A stretch of 64,000 nt of DNA from Pochonia chlamydosporia 170 (taxonomy: Eukaryota; Ascomycota; Sordariomycetes; Hypocreales; Clavicipitaceae). Location: the NCBI RefSeq assembly GCF_001653235.2, contig NW_019154050.1, forward strand, positions 62,001 through 126,000. Direction: 5' to 3'. This document shows, piece after piece, positions 39,733 to 49,689 of the stretch. The notes under the pieces were generated by a model. That model was not told where the DNA came from, did not search any database, and saw only the letters and a program-made list of their open reading frames with translations. Positions within the stretch are counted from its first letter, which is position 1; the number at the start of each line of letters is the position of its first letter. Both the position numbers and the translations under genes were made by a program.

Positions 39733-41278
39733 CTGGCAGCTTCTCTCTTTGAGGCCTCAATTCATTCGAAAACAAAATAAAACAAGACACCTGTTGAAGG
39801 CGTACACACTAGAGGCAAATTCCTCTGTTCTGAAGCCAAGTTTTCTTGTATTCTTACCTTGTACCGTGGTGGCTATATCCTAACAATTTGGCCACGGTAA
39901 TTCCCTCACTTTTCGTCCTTCTTCCTCTCTACCCAGCCTTCCACTCGTATCGCGATCTTATTCTTGTCGATAAGGGTTCTCAACGCGTGATTTGGCGATG
40001 CTTTCGTCATCGCGTCTGCCGGGTTATCTCCTCCGTTGATCCATCTGACTTCATGGACTTCGCGGCGCTCGTATGACTGTCGGAGAGCCATGATATCTAT
40101 CATGAGCCTCTTCTCTTTGGTTGTGCCGAGCTTAACAAGGCACTCATATAGGGAATACGAGTCCGTGAGAAGGATCGTGGGGATGTCTGGAATTCCCAGT
40201 TGTTTTGTGATGAGCTTTAAAGTCGAGGCTATCGCGTATCCAATGTCTGTGCCTTGAACCACTCGTCATTCGGGGATATAATGACGAGGGTAAAGCCTTC
40301 ATTTTGACGCAATCACCAACAATACAACGAGCCAGCCAACGGCTTATGATTGCACTCGCGCCCTCTCTCTTCCAACGAGGAATTATCCTCTGGATAAGGG
40401 ATATTACCCAAGCCTATGTGCAATCTCAAACACCTCTCCAAAGGACATTATCGCAAAGATTCCTGAGCAACTCCGCGGTAGATACCCAGAAGGCACCATC
40501 ATGGTAGTAGTTAAACCGTTATACGGAATACCAGAAGCCGGCACCCACTGGTGGGCGACTTATTCCACCCACCATCGAGAAAAGCTAAAGATGGCGACCT
40601 CGACTTACGACCCATGCCTGCTGATCTCAGAATGCGACAAGTTTGGTATCATTGGGATGCAAACCGATGACACACTTGGACTTAGTGACAAACAGTTCTC
40701 TAATCTTGAAGAGGAAGAGCTCCAGAAGGCAGCTTTTGCAGCAAAGCCAAAGGAAGTCCTCAAGGTGGAAAAGCCACTCACTTTCAATGGCTGCCGAATC
40801 TCTCTTAACGCCGATGGAAGCATCATGATGACCCAGAAAGAACAGGCTTTAAAGCTTCAGATTCCAACAACCAATCAGGAATATATTGAGCAACGAGCCC
40901 GCGGCGCATATCTCGCCAGTATCTGCCAACCAGAGGCAGCCTTTGACCTTTCAGTTGCTGCCCAACAAAAGGAACCATCTAGCGATGACTTTAAACGTCT
41001 AGGACGCCGCATCCAGTGGCAGATTGATAACCCAGGTAGAGGCCTAAAATGTATACCATTTGACCTCGATAAAGCAAAGCTTTTTGTGTTTGTTGATGGC
41101 TCTTTTGCCAACAACGAAGATCTGAGTTCCCAGCTGGGATACATTATCGTCATCGGTACAGAAGAAGAGACCAACAATGGCGAAATGCTCGTTAAAGGCA
41201 ACATCATCACGTACTCTTCAACCAAGTCAAAGAGAGTTACGCGAAGTGCCCTAGCCTCTGAGCTTTATAGCATGGTTC
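39733..41278. pseudogene. rearranged partial Copia pol beside an assembly gap
   Basis: 39518-40261 repeats 41380-42123 exactly (LTR plus the last part of pol, minus strand, back to the codons for MVQGTDIG). From 40262 to 41278 the sequence is the reverse complement of 43135-42118, so the RT part of pol now reads on the plus strand (MVVVKPLYGIPEAG, MQTDDTLGLS) and ends at SALASELYSMV directly at the N run. This inverted piece lacks one base relative to the full copy (GGACATT for GGACGATT near 40445), shifting the frame. Confidence 0.85.
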
Positions 41279-41378
41279 NNNNNNNNNNNNNNNNNNNNNN
41301 NNNNNNNNNNNNNNNNNNNNNNNNNNNNNNNNNNNNNNNNNNNNNNNNNNNNNNNNNNNNNNNNNNNNNNNNNNNNNN
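41279..41378. other. assembly gap, 100 N
   Basis: Exactly 100 N, the usual placeholder for a gap of unknown size. The base after it (41379) directly precedes a Copia LTR. Confidence 0.98.
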
Positions 41379-41379
41379 G

Positions 41380-41594
41380 TGTTGGAAGCGCAAGGCTTCT
41401 ATTCGGGTGATAATTATCACGCGGTTTGGGGTACTCGTAACTGGTTGATTGATGCTTGTTGAATTCATCTAGCTATAGATAACGTACGCCTGTGTTGGTG
41501 TTGAAGCCTGCTCACGTGAGGTCTGTTTCAGCCACTGTTTGAAGCCATTCGCAGGCTACTGGCTCCGCCGCCAAAGACGGCGGTGGAAGCAACA
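41380..41594. repeat. Copia 3' LTR
   Basis: 215 bp, TG...CA ends, identical by eye to the 5' LTR. Confidence 0.93.
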
Positions 41595-41767
41595 CTGGCA
41601 GCTTCTCTCTTTGAGGCCTCAATTCATTCGAAAACAAAATAAAACAAGACACCTGTTGAAGGCGTACACACTAGAGGCAAATTCCTCTGTTCTGAAGCCA
41701 AGTTTTCTTGTATTCTTACCTTGTACCGTGGTGGCTATATCCTAACAATTTGGCCACGGTAATTCCC

Positions 41768-44700
41768 TCACTTTTCGTCCTTCTTCCTCTCTACCCAGCC
41801 TTCCACTCGTATCGCGATCTTATTCTTGTCGATAAGGGTTCTCAACGCGTGATTTGGCGATGCTTTCGTCATCGCGTCTGCCGGGTTATCTCCTCCGTTG
41901 ATCCATCTGACTTCATGGACTTCGCGGCGCTCGTATGACTGTCGGAGAGCCATGATATCTATCATGAGCCTCTTCTCTTTGGTTGTGCCGAGCTTAACAA
42001 GGCACTCATATAGGGAATACGAGTCCGTGAGAAGGATCGTGGGGATGTCTGGAATTCCCAGTTGTTTTGTGATGAGCTTTAAAGTCGAGGCTATCGCGTA
42101 TCCAATGTCTGTGCCTTGAACCATGCTATAAAGCTCAGAGGCTAGGGCACTTCGCGTAACTCTCTTTGACTTGGTTGAAGAGTACGTGATGATGTTGCCT
42201 TTAACGAGCATTTCGCCATTGTTGGTCTCTTCTTCTGTACCGATGACGATAATGTATCCCAGCTGGGAACTCAGATCTTCGTTGTTGGCAAAAGAGCCAT
42301 CAACAAACACAAAAAGCTTTGCTTTATCGAGGTCAAATGGTATACATTTTAGGCCTCTACCTGGGTTATCAATCTGCCACTGGATGCGGCGTCCTAGACG
42401 TTTAAAGTCATCGCTAGATGGTTCCTTTTGTTGGGCAGCAACTGAAAGGTCAAAGGCTGCCTCTGGTTGGCAGATACTGGCGAGATATGCGCCGCGGGCT
42501 CGTTGCTCAATATATTCCTGATTGGTTGTTGGAATCTGAAGCTTTAAAGCCTGTTCTTTCTGGGTCATCATGATGCTTCCATCGGCGTTAAGAGAGATTC
42601 GGCAGCCATTGAAAGTGAGTGGCTTTTCCACCTTGAGGACTTCCTTTGGCTTTGCTGCAAAAGCTGCCTTCTGGAGCTCTTCCTCTTCAAGATTAGAGAA
42701 CTGTTTGTCACTAAGTCCAAGTGTGTCATCGGTTTGCATCCCAATGATACCAAACTTGTCGCATTCTGAGATCAGCAGGCATGGGTCGTAAGTCGAGGTC
42801 GCCATCTTTAGCTTTTCTCGATGGTGGGTGGAATAAGTCGCCCACCAGTGGGTGCCGGCTTCTGGTATTCCGTATAACGGTTTAACTACTACCATGATGG
42901 TGCCTTCTGGGTATCTACCGCGGAGTTGCTCAGGAATCTTTGCGATAATCGTCCTTTGGAGAGGTGTTTGAGATTGCACATAGGCTTGGGTAATATCCCT
43001 TATCCAGAGGATAATTCCTCGTTGGAAGAGAGAGGGCGCGAGTGCAATCATAAGCCGTTGGCTGGCTCGTTGTATTGTTGGTGATTGCGTCAAAATGAAG
43101 GCTTTACCCTCGTCATTATATCCCCGAATGACGAGGCGAGATTTCTCATATGGGGCAGCTGTATCCTTGCCTTTGACCTCATTAACCATTCGTGAGTCAA
43201 AGATGCGAAGTTTAGCATGCTTTATAGGGTCATAAAGCTCAAATTTAAAGACACCTCTGGCTATCAAGTTATCAATCTCAGTGCGGCCTGAGATTTCAAA
43301 CGGCTGGCCAGGGGTGATTATGAGTCCTTTACTGCGGAGAAGGACAGCAAGGTCGCGGTCTCCTTGCTCCTTCGTGGTCAGGAATGCTATTGTTTTGATG
43401 CTCTTAAGGAGCTTGGTACGTTCGGGCGGGTCCTCAAGGGCGTTAAAGAAGTACTGTTCTTCGATAAGGCGTTTACGTGGCCTTCCTGGGCCTCTTCTTG
43501 GAAATGTTTGATAAGGAGCTCTTCTGGTCTCTGGGTCTTTACGCGGTCTTCCCGGGCCTCGTCTTGCTGTTGGGATAGCAACAGCAATGCTATCTCTGAT
43601 ATCTTCGTCCTGGTTAACCTCCCCGTCACTCTCGTTAGCAACCTCAGCATTATCTTGGTTAACAGCCTGCTGTTGGGGTAGCTTGTTATCCGTTGGGGTT
43701 GTATCCTTATCCTCTAGATAGGGTTGTACAATCGTGGAACGGAACTTCGAGGTTATTCCAGCCTCATTAGCAACGGTGCAGGTCTCGCCTTCAACGGCAA
43801 TAAGTTCAAAGGGGCCCTGCCACCCGTTCTTTTCTCTCCAAACGCGAACCTTGGATTGCAATGGAAGGGTATGTAATGGGGTTGTGTCTGGGCCGTTCCT
43901 CGTTAAGAGGGCATTTTGGACCTGCCGCTTAGCGAGGGCTCGTCTGGCTTCACTAGTTGCCTTACGGATAGCTTCAGCTCTCTGCACGACGCTAAAGCTA
44001 GGGGGCGAATCATCCGTCATCCTGGGATAGGCGCCAAAGACTAGAAGTGTTGGGACGAGTCCGTCTGGGCCAGCTGTATCATTTATAGCTTTTACAGCCA
44101 TTTGAAGCTTCTGATCGTCGGTCAGAGCGTCGCCAAGTTCTGCGTCAATTATCTGATATGCACGGCGGAGAGGGCCATGATATCTTTCTGCCTTGCCAAT
44201 ACTATTGTGTGCCTCGACTGGCATTTCCTGAACACGGATATACAGGCCTTTGGCATACTGTTTGAATTCTGCCGAGCTAAAGTTCTTTCCAGCGTCATGA
44301 ACTATCCATTCGGGAGGCCCAAGGTACGTGTTAATCCAACAGGCCATAATGGCATCCCAAAGATCCCTTGCCTTTTGTTCTTTATTATTAAGAAACTTAG
44401 CAGCTTGGAAGGCAGTTGCAGAGTCAATAACATGGAGGACTGGTTGGCCATTAATAAAGAAGATGTCCACAATAATCTCATGGTTAAACTCATGATCATC
44501 TCGAAGGGTGAACTTAAAGCGGCTTGGGGCTCTTCCGTTCATTTGACAATGGTGGCAGATATCAGTCAGTCGCTTAAGAACGTCACTACTATATTCTTCC
44601 CCGACTTTTGTTAAGATTCTTGATAGTCTCTCAACAGACGGGTGTCCAAAGCGGCGATGTAGTTGCCGAAGCTGCGTTTCTGTGAGGTGGAAGGCTGCGG

Positions 44701-46846
44701 AAGCTGCTGGCTCGAGGAGCCACCAGGGATGGCCCCATTGCCTGATAACAGGCACAGTGATGTCTCCTTGGATAAGGCGATTGGTGAGATTATCCAATCG
44801 TACATACATCCTATCCATATCTGTGATGGAGAACAGGAAAGGAGTGGCGGTCGGCAGTACATGGAAGGTGATATTTCCGAATACTGTTGGTACTCTAATG
44901 ATGCCGATTGATAAGGCTGATCCTGCACCAAAATAGATCGTTGTTGCTGGTGCGTCTTTAATCTTTAGTGACGGCATTATCCTCATTAAGGCTCTAACCT
45001 GTGGCATGCCTGCGTTGGATGTACCGGCGGCGCCGGTATCAGGCAGGATGCCTCTAAAGATATGGTCAGAATATCTTTCCTCAGAGATGAAAATAGCAGT
45101 CTCTTTTGGTTCTTTTATAAAATAGGGATCTTCAGCCAATAGGGCATGCTTGAACGCTTGGTCTCTCAAACCAGCGAGGATTTCCACTGGCTGTGGAATT
45201 GCTGCCGTGGCTAAGAAATTCTGGGTAATAGTACCCGTACTAGCAAACATGTTACTGCTGCCGACAGGGAGGAATTCGTCATTGTCATCATCGTCACTGT
45301 TGGCATCATTAAAGGAATTCTGTCTATACATTTCGTCAAGGAGGGCGGTATCCTCATCGTTATCTTCACCCTCAAAGGCAGTTAGGAACGCTTGATACCT
45401 CTTGGCCGTTGGAGGCGTTGGGTGCTTCTTTTGGAGCCAGGAATTTCGAGCTTGGGAGCGTTCTTGGTCGCTATGCTTGGTCGACCAGCAGCCAGGTTGG
45501 CGGCAAACGTAGCACTTCTTCTGGTGGTTCAGGAACTGCCCTTTTTGGTTATAATTTGAGGCGTTTCCTCCACCGCGTTTGAAAGCGCGATCAGTATAAA
45601 AGACTTCTGCTGGCTGGGGCGTTATTTCCTCGTGGACAGCGATAGCTTGCTGGAGCTCGGCGGCAAGGTCTTCAAAGGTCTTTGCCGGCTTCATTAACGG
45701 CACCTTGCAAGCCGGGGTCTTAGAAGCGGCAATCTTGAGCTTATCCCTCATGCTATTGAAGCCCGTATCACCAGGTCGGAAGAGGCCCTGGTGAAGCAGT
45801 TGTATCTTCTCCGTGAGGATCTCAAGGCAGGATGAGAGACGTTTGTCACGATGTTGGTTGACAATCGCGGCGAGATTAAGGCTTTCCCACTCGCGGAGGT
45901 ATCGGTCTCGAATTGCCTCTGTTTCGTACCTCTTTTGGAGGGCGTGGATGAGGTCGTTATAACTTTTTCCTTTGTTAGCTAGATTGTTGAGATAGTACCG
46001 GTATGCTGGTCCTGTGAGCATGACTGGGACGGCCCGAGCGAGCTGGTCTCGCGGATAGTCAATCCGTTTGCATTTATCAATAAACATGTTGACTTTGGTC
46101 AAGAGGAAGTCATATTCTCGGCCTGAGAATTTGTCACTTTCCTGATAGCCTTTGGTGAGGCTGTCTAGGCGTCTGAGTAGGTCAGGGGGCACTTCACCGT
46201 CTGAGGAAGAAGGTGATCGCCCTTCCCCAGCCAGGGACCCCCATGACTGTGGTGTATTGACCACCGGGGGAGGTGTATCGACGCCTCCAGACGTGCGAGT
46301 TGTGGTAGGTACTGCTGTCTTAGGGGCTATAATGACCTCTGGTTGGGCTGTTTTAGGTCGTTCTCGGGTCGGTGCCGTGACAGGCTTCGTTATTGATGGA
46401 CTCGGTGGGGGTGTGGAGGATCGTGGAGGGCGCTGTGGATCGTTGTCCGGCCATGTGGGGAAGCCCGGAGAAGACACGGCTTCCATAATGGCATTAACAA
46501 TTGGGAACCGGTCTTCCTTTCTGATATAGACCCCCTTTGCACGGAGGGTATCGCGGAAGTCACGGAGGTTGGCCTTTCTCGAGCGGTTAAAATGGCTATG
46601 GTTCCAGTCGGCAAAGTCGTCAATAAGGCATTGCCATATATCATGAGGGCTCCGTTTGCGTTCCCAGTAATAGTTGGTAGCCCAGCTAATAGCGTCATTA
46701 ACCTTTTTCGCAGTGGGTTTCCTTAGGTCGAAGTTCGAGGGGGTGGTTGGTTCGTCAGGATCATAAAGATCAGGGTCAAAGGGAGGCGGCTCGGTGATAG
46801 TTTCATCGCCTTGGAGGGATAAGGCATCACTATCTTCTTCTGCCAT
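41768..46846 (-). CDS. Copia gag-pol polyprotein
   Basis: 1692 codons from ATG 46846, one frame. Approximate order: gag with a Cys/His motif near 445 (CYVCRQPGCWSTKHS); aspartic protease DTGAAGTSN near 604; integrase with HHCC (LHRRFGHP ... HHCQMNG near 735-760) and catalytic VDIFF, HDAGKNF and AHNSIGKAER (about 790-880); RT with VVVKPLYGIPEAGTHWW near 1318 and MQTDDTLGL near 1372; RNase H from VFVDGS near 1515 to NPADAMTK. The RT box is TDD rather than YVDD, a form I recall from other fungal Copia elements. The single frame implies that gag and pol are made as one chain. No stops, so possibly functional. Confidence 0.94.
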   Translation of the reverse strand: MAEEDSDALSLQGDETITEPPPFDPDLYDPDEPTTPSNFDLRKPTAKKVNDAISWATNYYWERKRSPHDIWQCLIDDFADWNHSHFNRSRKANLRDFRDTLRAKGVYIRKEDRFPIVNAIMEAVSSPGFPTWPDNDPQRPPRSSTPPPSPSITKPVTAPTRERPKTAQPEVIIAPKTAVPTTTRTSGGVDTPPPVVNTPQSWGSLAGEGRSPSSSDGEVPPDLLRRLDSLTKGYQESDKFSGREYDFLLTKVNMFIDKCKRIDYPRDQLARAVPVMLTGPAYRYYLNNLANKGKSYNDLIHALQKRYETEAIRDRYLREWESLNLAAIVNQHRDKRLSSCLEILTEKIQLLHQGLFRPGDTGFNSMRDKLKIAASKTPACKVPLMKPAKTFEDLAAELQQAIAVHEEITPQPAEVFYTDRAFKRGGGNASNYNQKGQFLNHQKKCYVCRQPGCWSTKHSDQERSQARNSWLQKKHPTPPTAKRYQAFLTAFEGEDNDEDTALLDEMYRQNSFNDANSDDDDNDEFLPVGSSNMFASTGTITQNFLATAAIPQPVEILAGLRDQAFKHALLAEDPYFIKEPKETAIFISEERYSDHIFRGILPDTGAAGTSNAGMPQVRALMRIMPSLKIKDAPATTIYFGAGSALSIGIIRVPTVFGNITFHVLPTATPFLFSITDMDRMYVRLDNLTNRLIQGDITVPVIRQWGHPWWLLEPAASAAFHLTETQLRQLHRRFGHPSVERLSRILTKVGEEYSSDVLKRLTDICHHCQMNGRAPSRFKFTLRDDHEFNHEIIVDIFFINGQPVLHVIDSATAFQAAKFLNNKEQKARDLWDAIMACWINTYLGPPEWIVHDAGKNFSSAEFKQYAKGLYIRVQEMPVEAHNSIGKAERYHGPLRRAYQIIDAELGDALTDDQKLQMAVKAINDTAGPDGLVPTLLVFGAYPRMTDDSPPSFSVVQRAEAIRKATSEARRALAKRQVQNALLTRNGPDTTPLHTLPLQSKVRVWREKNGWQGPFELIAVEGETCTVANEAGITSKFRSTIVQPYLEDKDTTPTDNKLPQQQAVNQDNAEVANESDGEVNQDEDIRDSIAVAIPTARRGPGRPRKDPETRRAPYQTFPRRGPGRPRKRLIEEQYFFNALEDPPERTKLLKSIKTIAFLTTKEQGDRDLAVLLRSKGLIITPGQPFEISGRTEIDNLIARGVFKFELYDPIKHAKLRIFDSRMVNEVKGKDTAAPYEKSRLVIRGYNDEGKAFILTQSPTIQRASQRLMIALAPSLFQRGIILWIRDITQAYVQSQTPLQRTIIAKIPEQLRGRYPEGTIMVVVKPLYGIPEAGTHWWATYSTHHREKLKMATSTYDPCLLISECDKFGIIGMQTDDTLGLSDKQFSNLEEEELQKAAFAAKPKEVLKVEKPLTFNGCRISLNADGSIMMTQKEQALKLQIPTTNQEYIEQRARGAYLASICQPEAAFDLSVAAQQKEPSSDDFKRLGRRIQWQIDNPGRGLKCIPFDLDKAKLFVFVDGSFANNEDLSSQLGYIIVIGTEEETNNGEMLVKGNIITYSSTKSKRVTRSALASELYSMVQGTDIGYAIASTLKLITKQLGIPDIPTILLTDSYSLYECLVKLGTTKEKRLMIDIMALRQSYERREVHEVRWINGGDNPADAMTKASPNHALRTLIDKNKIAIRVEGWVERKKDEK

Positions 46847-47191
46847 TGTTATTATTAAAGTGGGAGGCAGGAGGAAGAAGCTTAGGGGTAAATTCAGGGG
46901 TAGGATAGAATTCAGGGTAAGCTGGAGCTTTTTGGTGGTATTTTCCTGGGCGTGGGATCAAAGATCAGCAGTCAAACTAATGACTCATAGGTGATGATGT
47001 TCCTTTGCAGAAGACGTTTTCTCGTGATGGACGATGAAGGGATTGCTTCGAGGCGCGGCGACAGTACGCAAAAAGCGGCAGCAGCACTCAAAATCAATTT
47101 CCTTTGGATAGCATAGAAAGTCTGCAGTGGTGGCAGAGATCTATCTCTTCTTGGGTTCCTTGCTGTCTGTGGTCTTGCAACCACTGATCAG

Positions 47192-47406
47192 TGTTGGAAG
47201 CGCAAGGCTTCTATTCGGGTGATAATTATCACGCGGTTTGGGGTACTCGTAACTGGTTGATTGATGCTTGTTGAATTCATCTAGCTATAGATAACGTACG
47301 CCTGTGTTGGTGTTGAAGCCTGCTCACGTGAGGTCTGTTTCAGCCACTGTTTGAAGCCATTCGCAGGCTACTGGCTCCGCCGCCAAAGACGGCGGTGGAA
47401 GCAACA
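47192..47406. repeat. Copia 5' LTR
   Basis: 215 bp; the target duplication CAATA follows at 47407-47411. It ends 69 bp from the stop codon of the fucosidase gene. Confidence 0.93.
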
Positions 47407-47474
47407 CAATACGTATTGAGAATATTGACAGGGGTTATTCAATACCGAATGCATCACTGCTGCCACAGTTGCTC

Positions 47475-49592
47475 TCACTGAGCTGAGTACCCGATCTTGA
47501 ATGTCCAAACATATTTATCGGCCGAAATGATATCGCTGCTCAAGTTCAACTTGAGAGTTCCAATACCATTCCAGTTCACCGGGACAGACGATCCGTTCTT
47601 GCTGCCGCCAACGACCGTGACTGTATCCCCGGGCAGATATGGTACAGGGTCCACGATATTGATAGTGCTGGGTGGAGTCCCAATGTAGTGAATGTAGAAA
47701 GCATTGGTTGTCGTTGTATACCGCAGGGAGCCGGTCCCAGCTGTAGTGTTCCAATACCGCGTGCCGAAGATGCTCTCGCCATGGGCCTTAATCCACTGTC
47801 CAGCATCACGGAGATTCTTCTGCATTATGTCAGGAATTGAGCCGTCATGTTTCGGGCCTATATTGAGCAGGAAATTTCCGTTCTTGCTGACGATGTCGAC
47901 GAGAGAGGTGACTATCCACTCTCCAGTGTGAATTGCACCATCAGGAGTCCAGTAATTGTAACCCCAGGAGTGTGGGTCCAAGGTTTGACACGACTCCCAC
48001 TTTCTCGCCACAATTTCATTGTTCGTTTTGCCCCTGGCGGTACTGTTAAACTACTGTTTTTAAGACGGTATGGCTTTGATGTCAGAAACTTACTCTGGTG
48101 TATCAAAATCGCCTGCTAACCCGCTGGACCCCCCGCACCGATTGTTAAAGGTTACTTGTCGGCCGTGATCTCGGGCCCAATTCAGCCACTCCGAGGCAAA
48201 TATTGTGGCATTGTTTGGGCCTCCTGGATCACACCACATCAAATCTGTGTCATACTCATACGCAAGTTGACGCATCTGGGGAAGTTGAATGTCGGTAATG
48301 AAATCTTTGATCTCCACATAGCCGGTGTATGGGACCACTTGATTTGAATAGGGATTTTTGGGTGGTCCACCTGGGAAGGCAACATAGCCGTTTCGCCACG
48401 GATCCCATGAATATTTAGCGGAAGCAGGATTGTACCACTCTGGCATGCTGAAGTATGTTCCTTCACAAGTTAGCCGCTGTTTCCAAGGCGTTGCACTGGA
48501 TGCACATACCTCGGCGAAGACTTGGTTGGTACTGTTTCGCAGCAGCCATCAGCTTCCCGATAATATCCGTCTTGGGTCCATAGTGAATCGATGATCGCCG
48601 GCTGATGGACGAGGAGAAGTTAAAAAGCGCAAAACCATCGTGGTGCTCTACCAGAACAATTAGCAGATTGTACGAATCCCGCTTGTAGACATTCTCACTT
48701 ACTTGTTGTCGGCACAAAGTATTGAGCACCAGCGTCAGCGATTAAATTCACCCATTCCTTCGGATCAAACGCTGCAACGGTAAAGTTGGATATAAAGTCA
48801 TCGTAGTTGAAGTTTCTGCCGTATGTCTTCTCATGATGCTCGTACATCTTCGACTTGGCCGGATAATGACTCCAAAACCAATACCTGCTATACATTAGCC
48901 AACCCCTCTAGTTATGAGTGTACAGATTACGTACCATTCAGCCGTAAAGCCGGCAGCCGTATCAGCATAAGCGGGTACAGAGTATACTCCCCAGTGAATG
49001 AAGATGCCGTATTTAGCATTGTTAAACCAATCAGGACTCGTGTGATGGCGGAGACTGGCGACAGATGCCTCGTAGTTCCCAATACCGCACACACCGGTAA
49101 CATTTGCCGTTGCGCGGGACTCACTCTGGCCAGCGCTGGCAACGACAGCTGCGTTACATTGAGTCCCGGCGGGTACACCAGACCGATTTTTAACTCCAAC
49201 CTGGACTAGCTGGGATTGGCGCGGCGCCAGGCGCTTGACGACACCGGGAATGACTGTATCCAGGGAGTTAGAATCGACACGAACCGTTAAACCATGTGAC
49301 GCGGTCAGATATTTGCTGGAATCCATGTTCGTAACATTCATCTCAACCACTTGGATAAATCCCTCTCCCTCGAGACATTTCGAGGTTAGAGCGGGAGTAA
49401 AGATTTCGACTGTCGGCACAGCTCGCTCTTTCCATGCCGTCAGCAATAGGTACAGCAGGTCTTAGCAGAGAAAGGTGGATCCAAGCACATACCAGACCGT
49501 CCCGCCACGGAGGTTCGTTCGGTCCCGGCTAAGACCGTGGAGCGAGCAGCACATATTACGAGGGAGGTGGTGACAAAACCGGAGAGACCCAT
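47475..49592 (-). CDS. GH29 alpha-L-fucosidase, secreted
   Basis: CDS complement(join(47475..48042,48094..48460,48510..48647,48703..48884,48935..49427,49493..49592)), 615 aa; all five introns (49-65 bp, GT-AG) keep frame. Exon 1 gives a signal peptide ([20 protein letters not shown]). The N-terminal 150 residues form a beta-rich extension. The GH29 barrel follows: [57 protein letters not shown] and [12 protein letters not shown] with Asp382 as likely nucleophile, then [25 protein letters not shown] and [14 protein letters not shown]-terminal beta domain completes it. The enzyme would remove terminal L-fucose from glycans outside the cell. The first acceptor (49428) is the least certain join. 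It sits directly beside the Copia/hAT block yet is intact. Confidence 0.92.
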
Positions 49593-49683
49593 ATTGCTTC
49601 GCAGAATGAATTGAGCTCCAGACTCAAGGTGGGCAATATCTCGCGCCAAACGCAGCTGCCAACTTGGACAACGAGGACTGGCA

Positions 49684-49689
49684 TTTATA
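49684..49689 (-). promoter_or_regulatory. TATA-like box of the fucosidase gene
   Basis: TATAAA on minus, 92 bp upstream of ATG 49592. Suitable position for a core promoter; inference only. Confidence 0.4.

Larger units (their letters stand above)
41380..47406 (-). mobile_element. Ty1/Copia retrotransposon, full length, open
   Basis: Identical 215-bp LTRs at 41380-41594 (3' LTR) and 47192-47406 (5' LTR) flank an open polyprotein on the minus strand. A purine-rich tract (AAAGAGAGAAG) lies just before the 3' LTR. The leader between the 5' LTR and ATG is 345 bp (46847-47191). The right flank is CAATA, matching the left flank of the partial copy at 39513, so the whole block 39518-47406 behaves as one insertion. 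Identical LTRs mean recent arrival. Confidence 0.92.

Noticed and set aside
40304..41278. Independent plus-strand Copia gene
   Set aside because: It is an inverted copy of 42118-43135 from the neighbouring element, with one base missing, ending at a gap.
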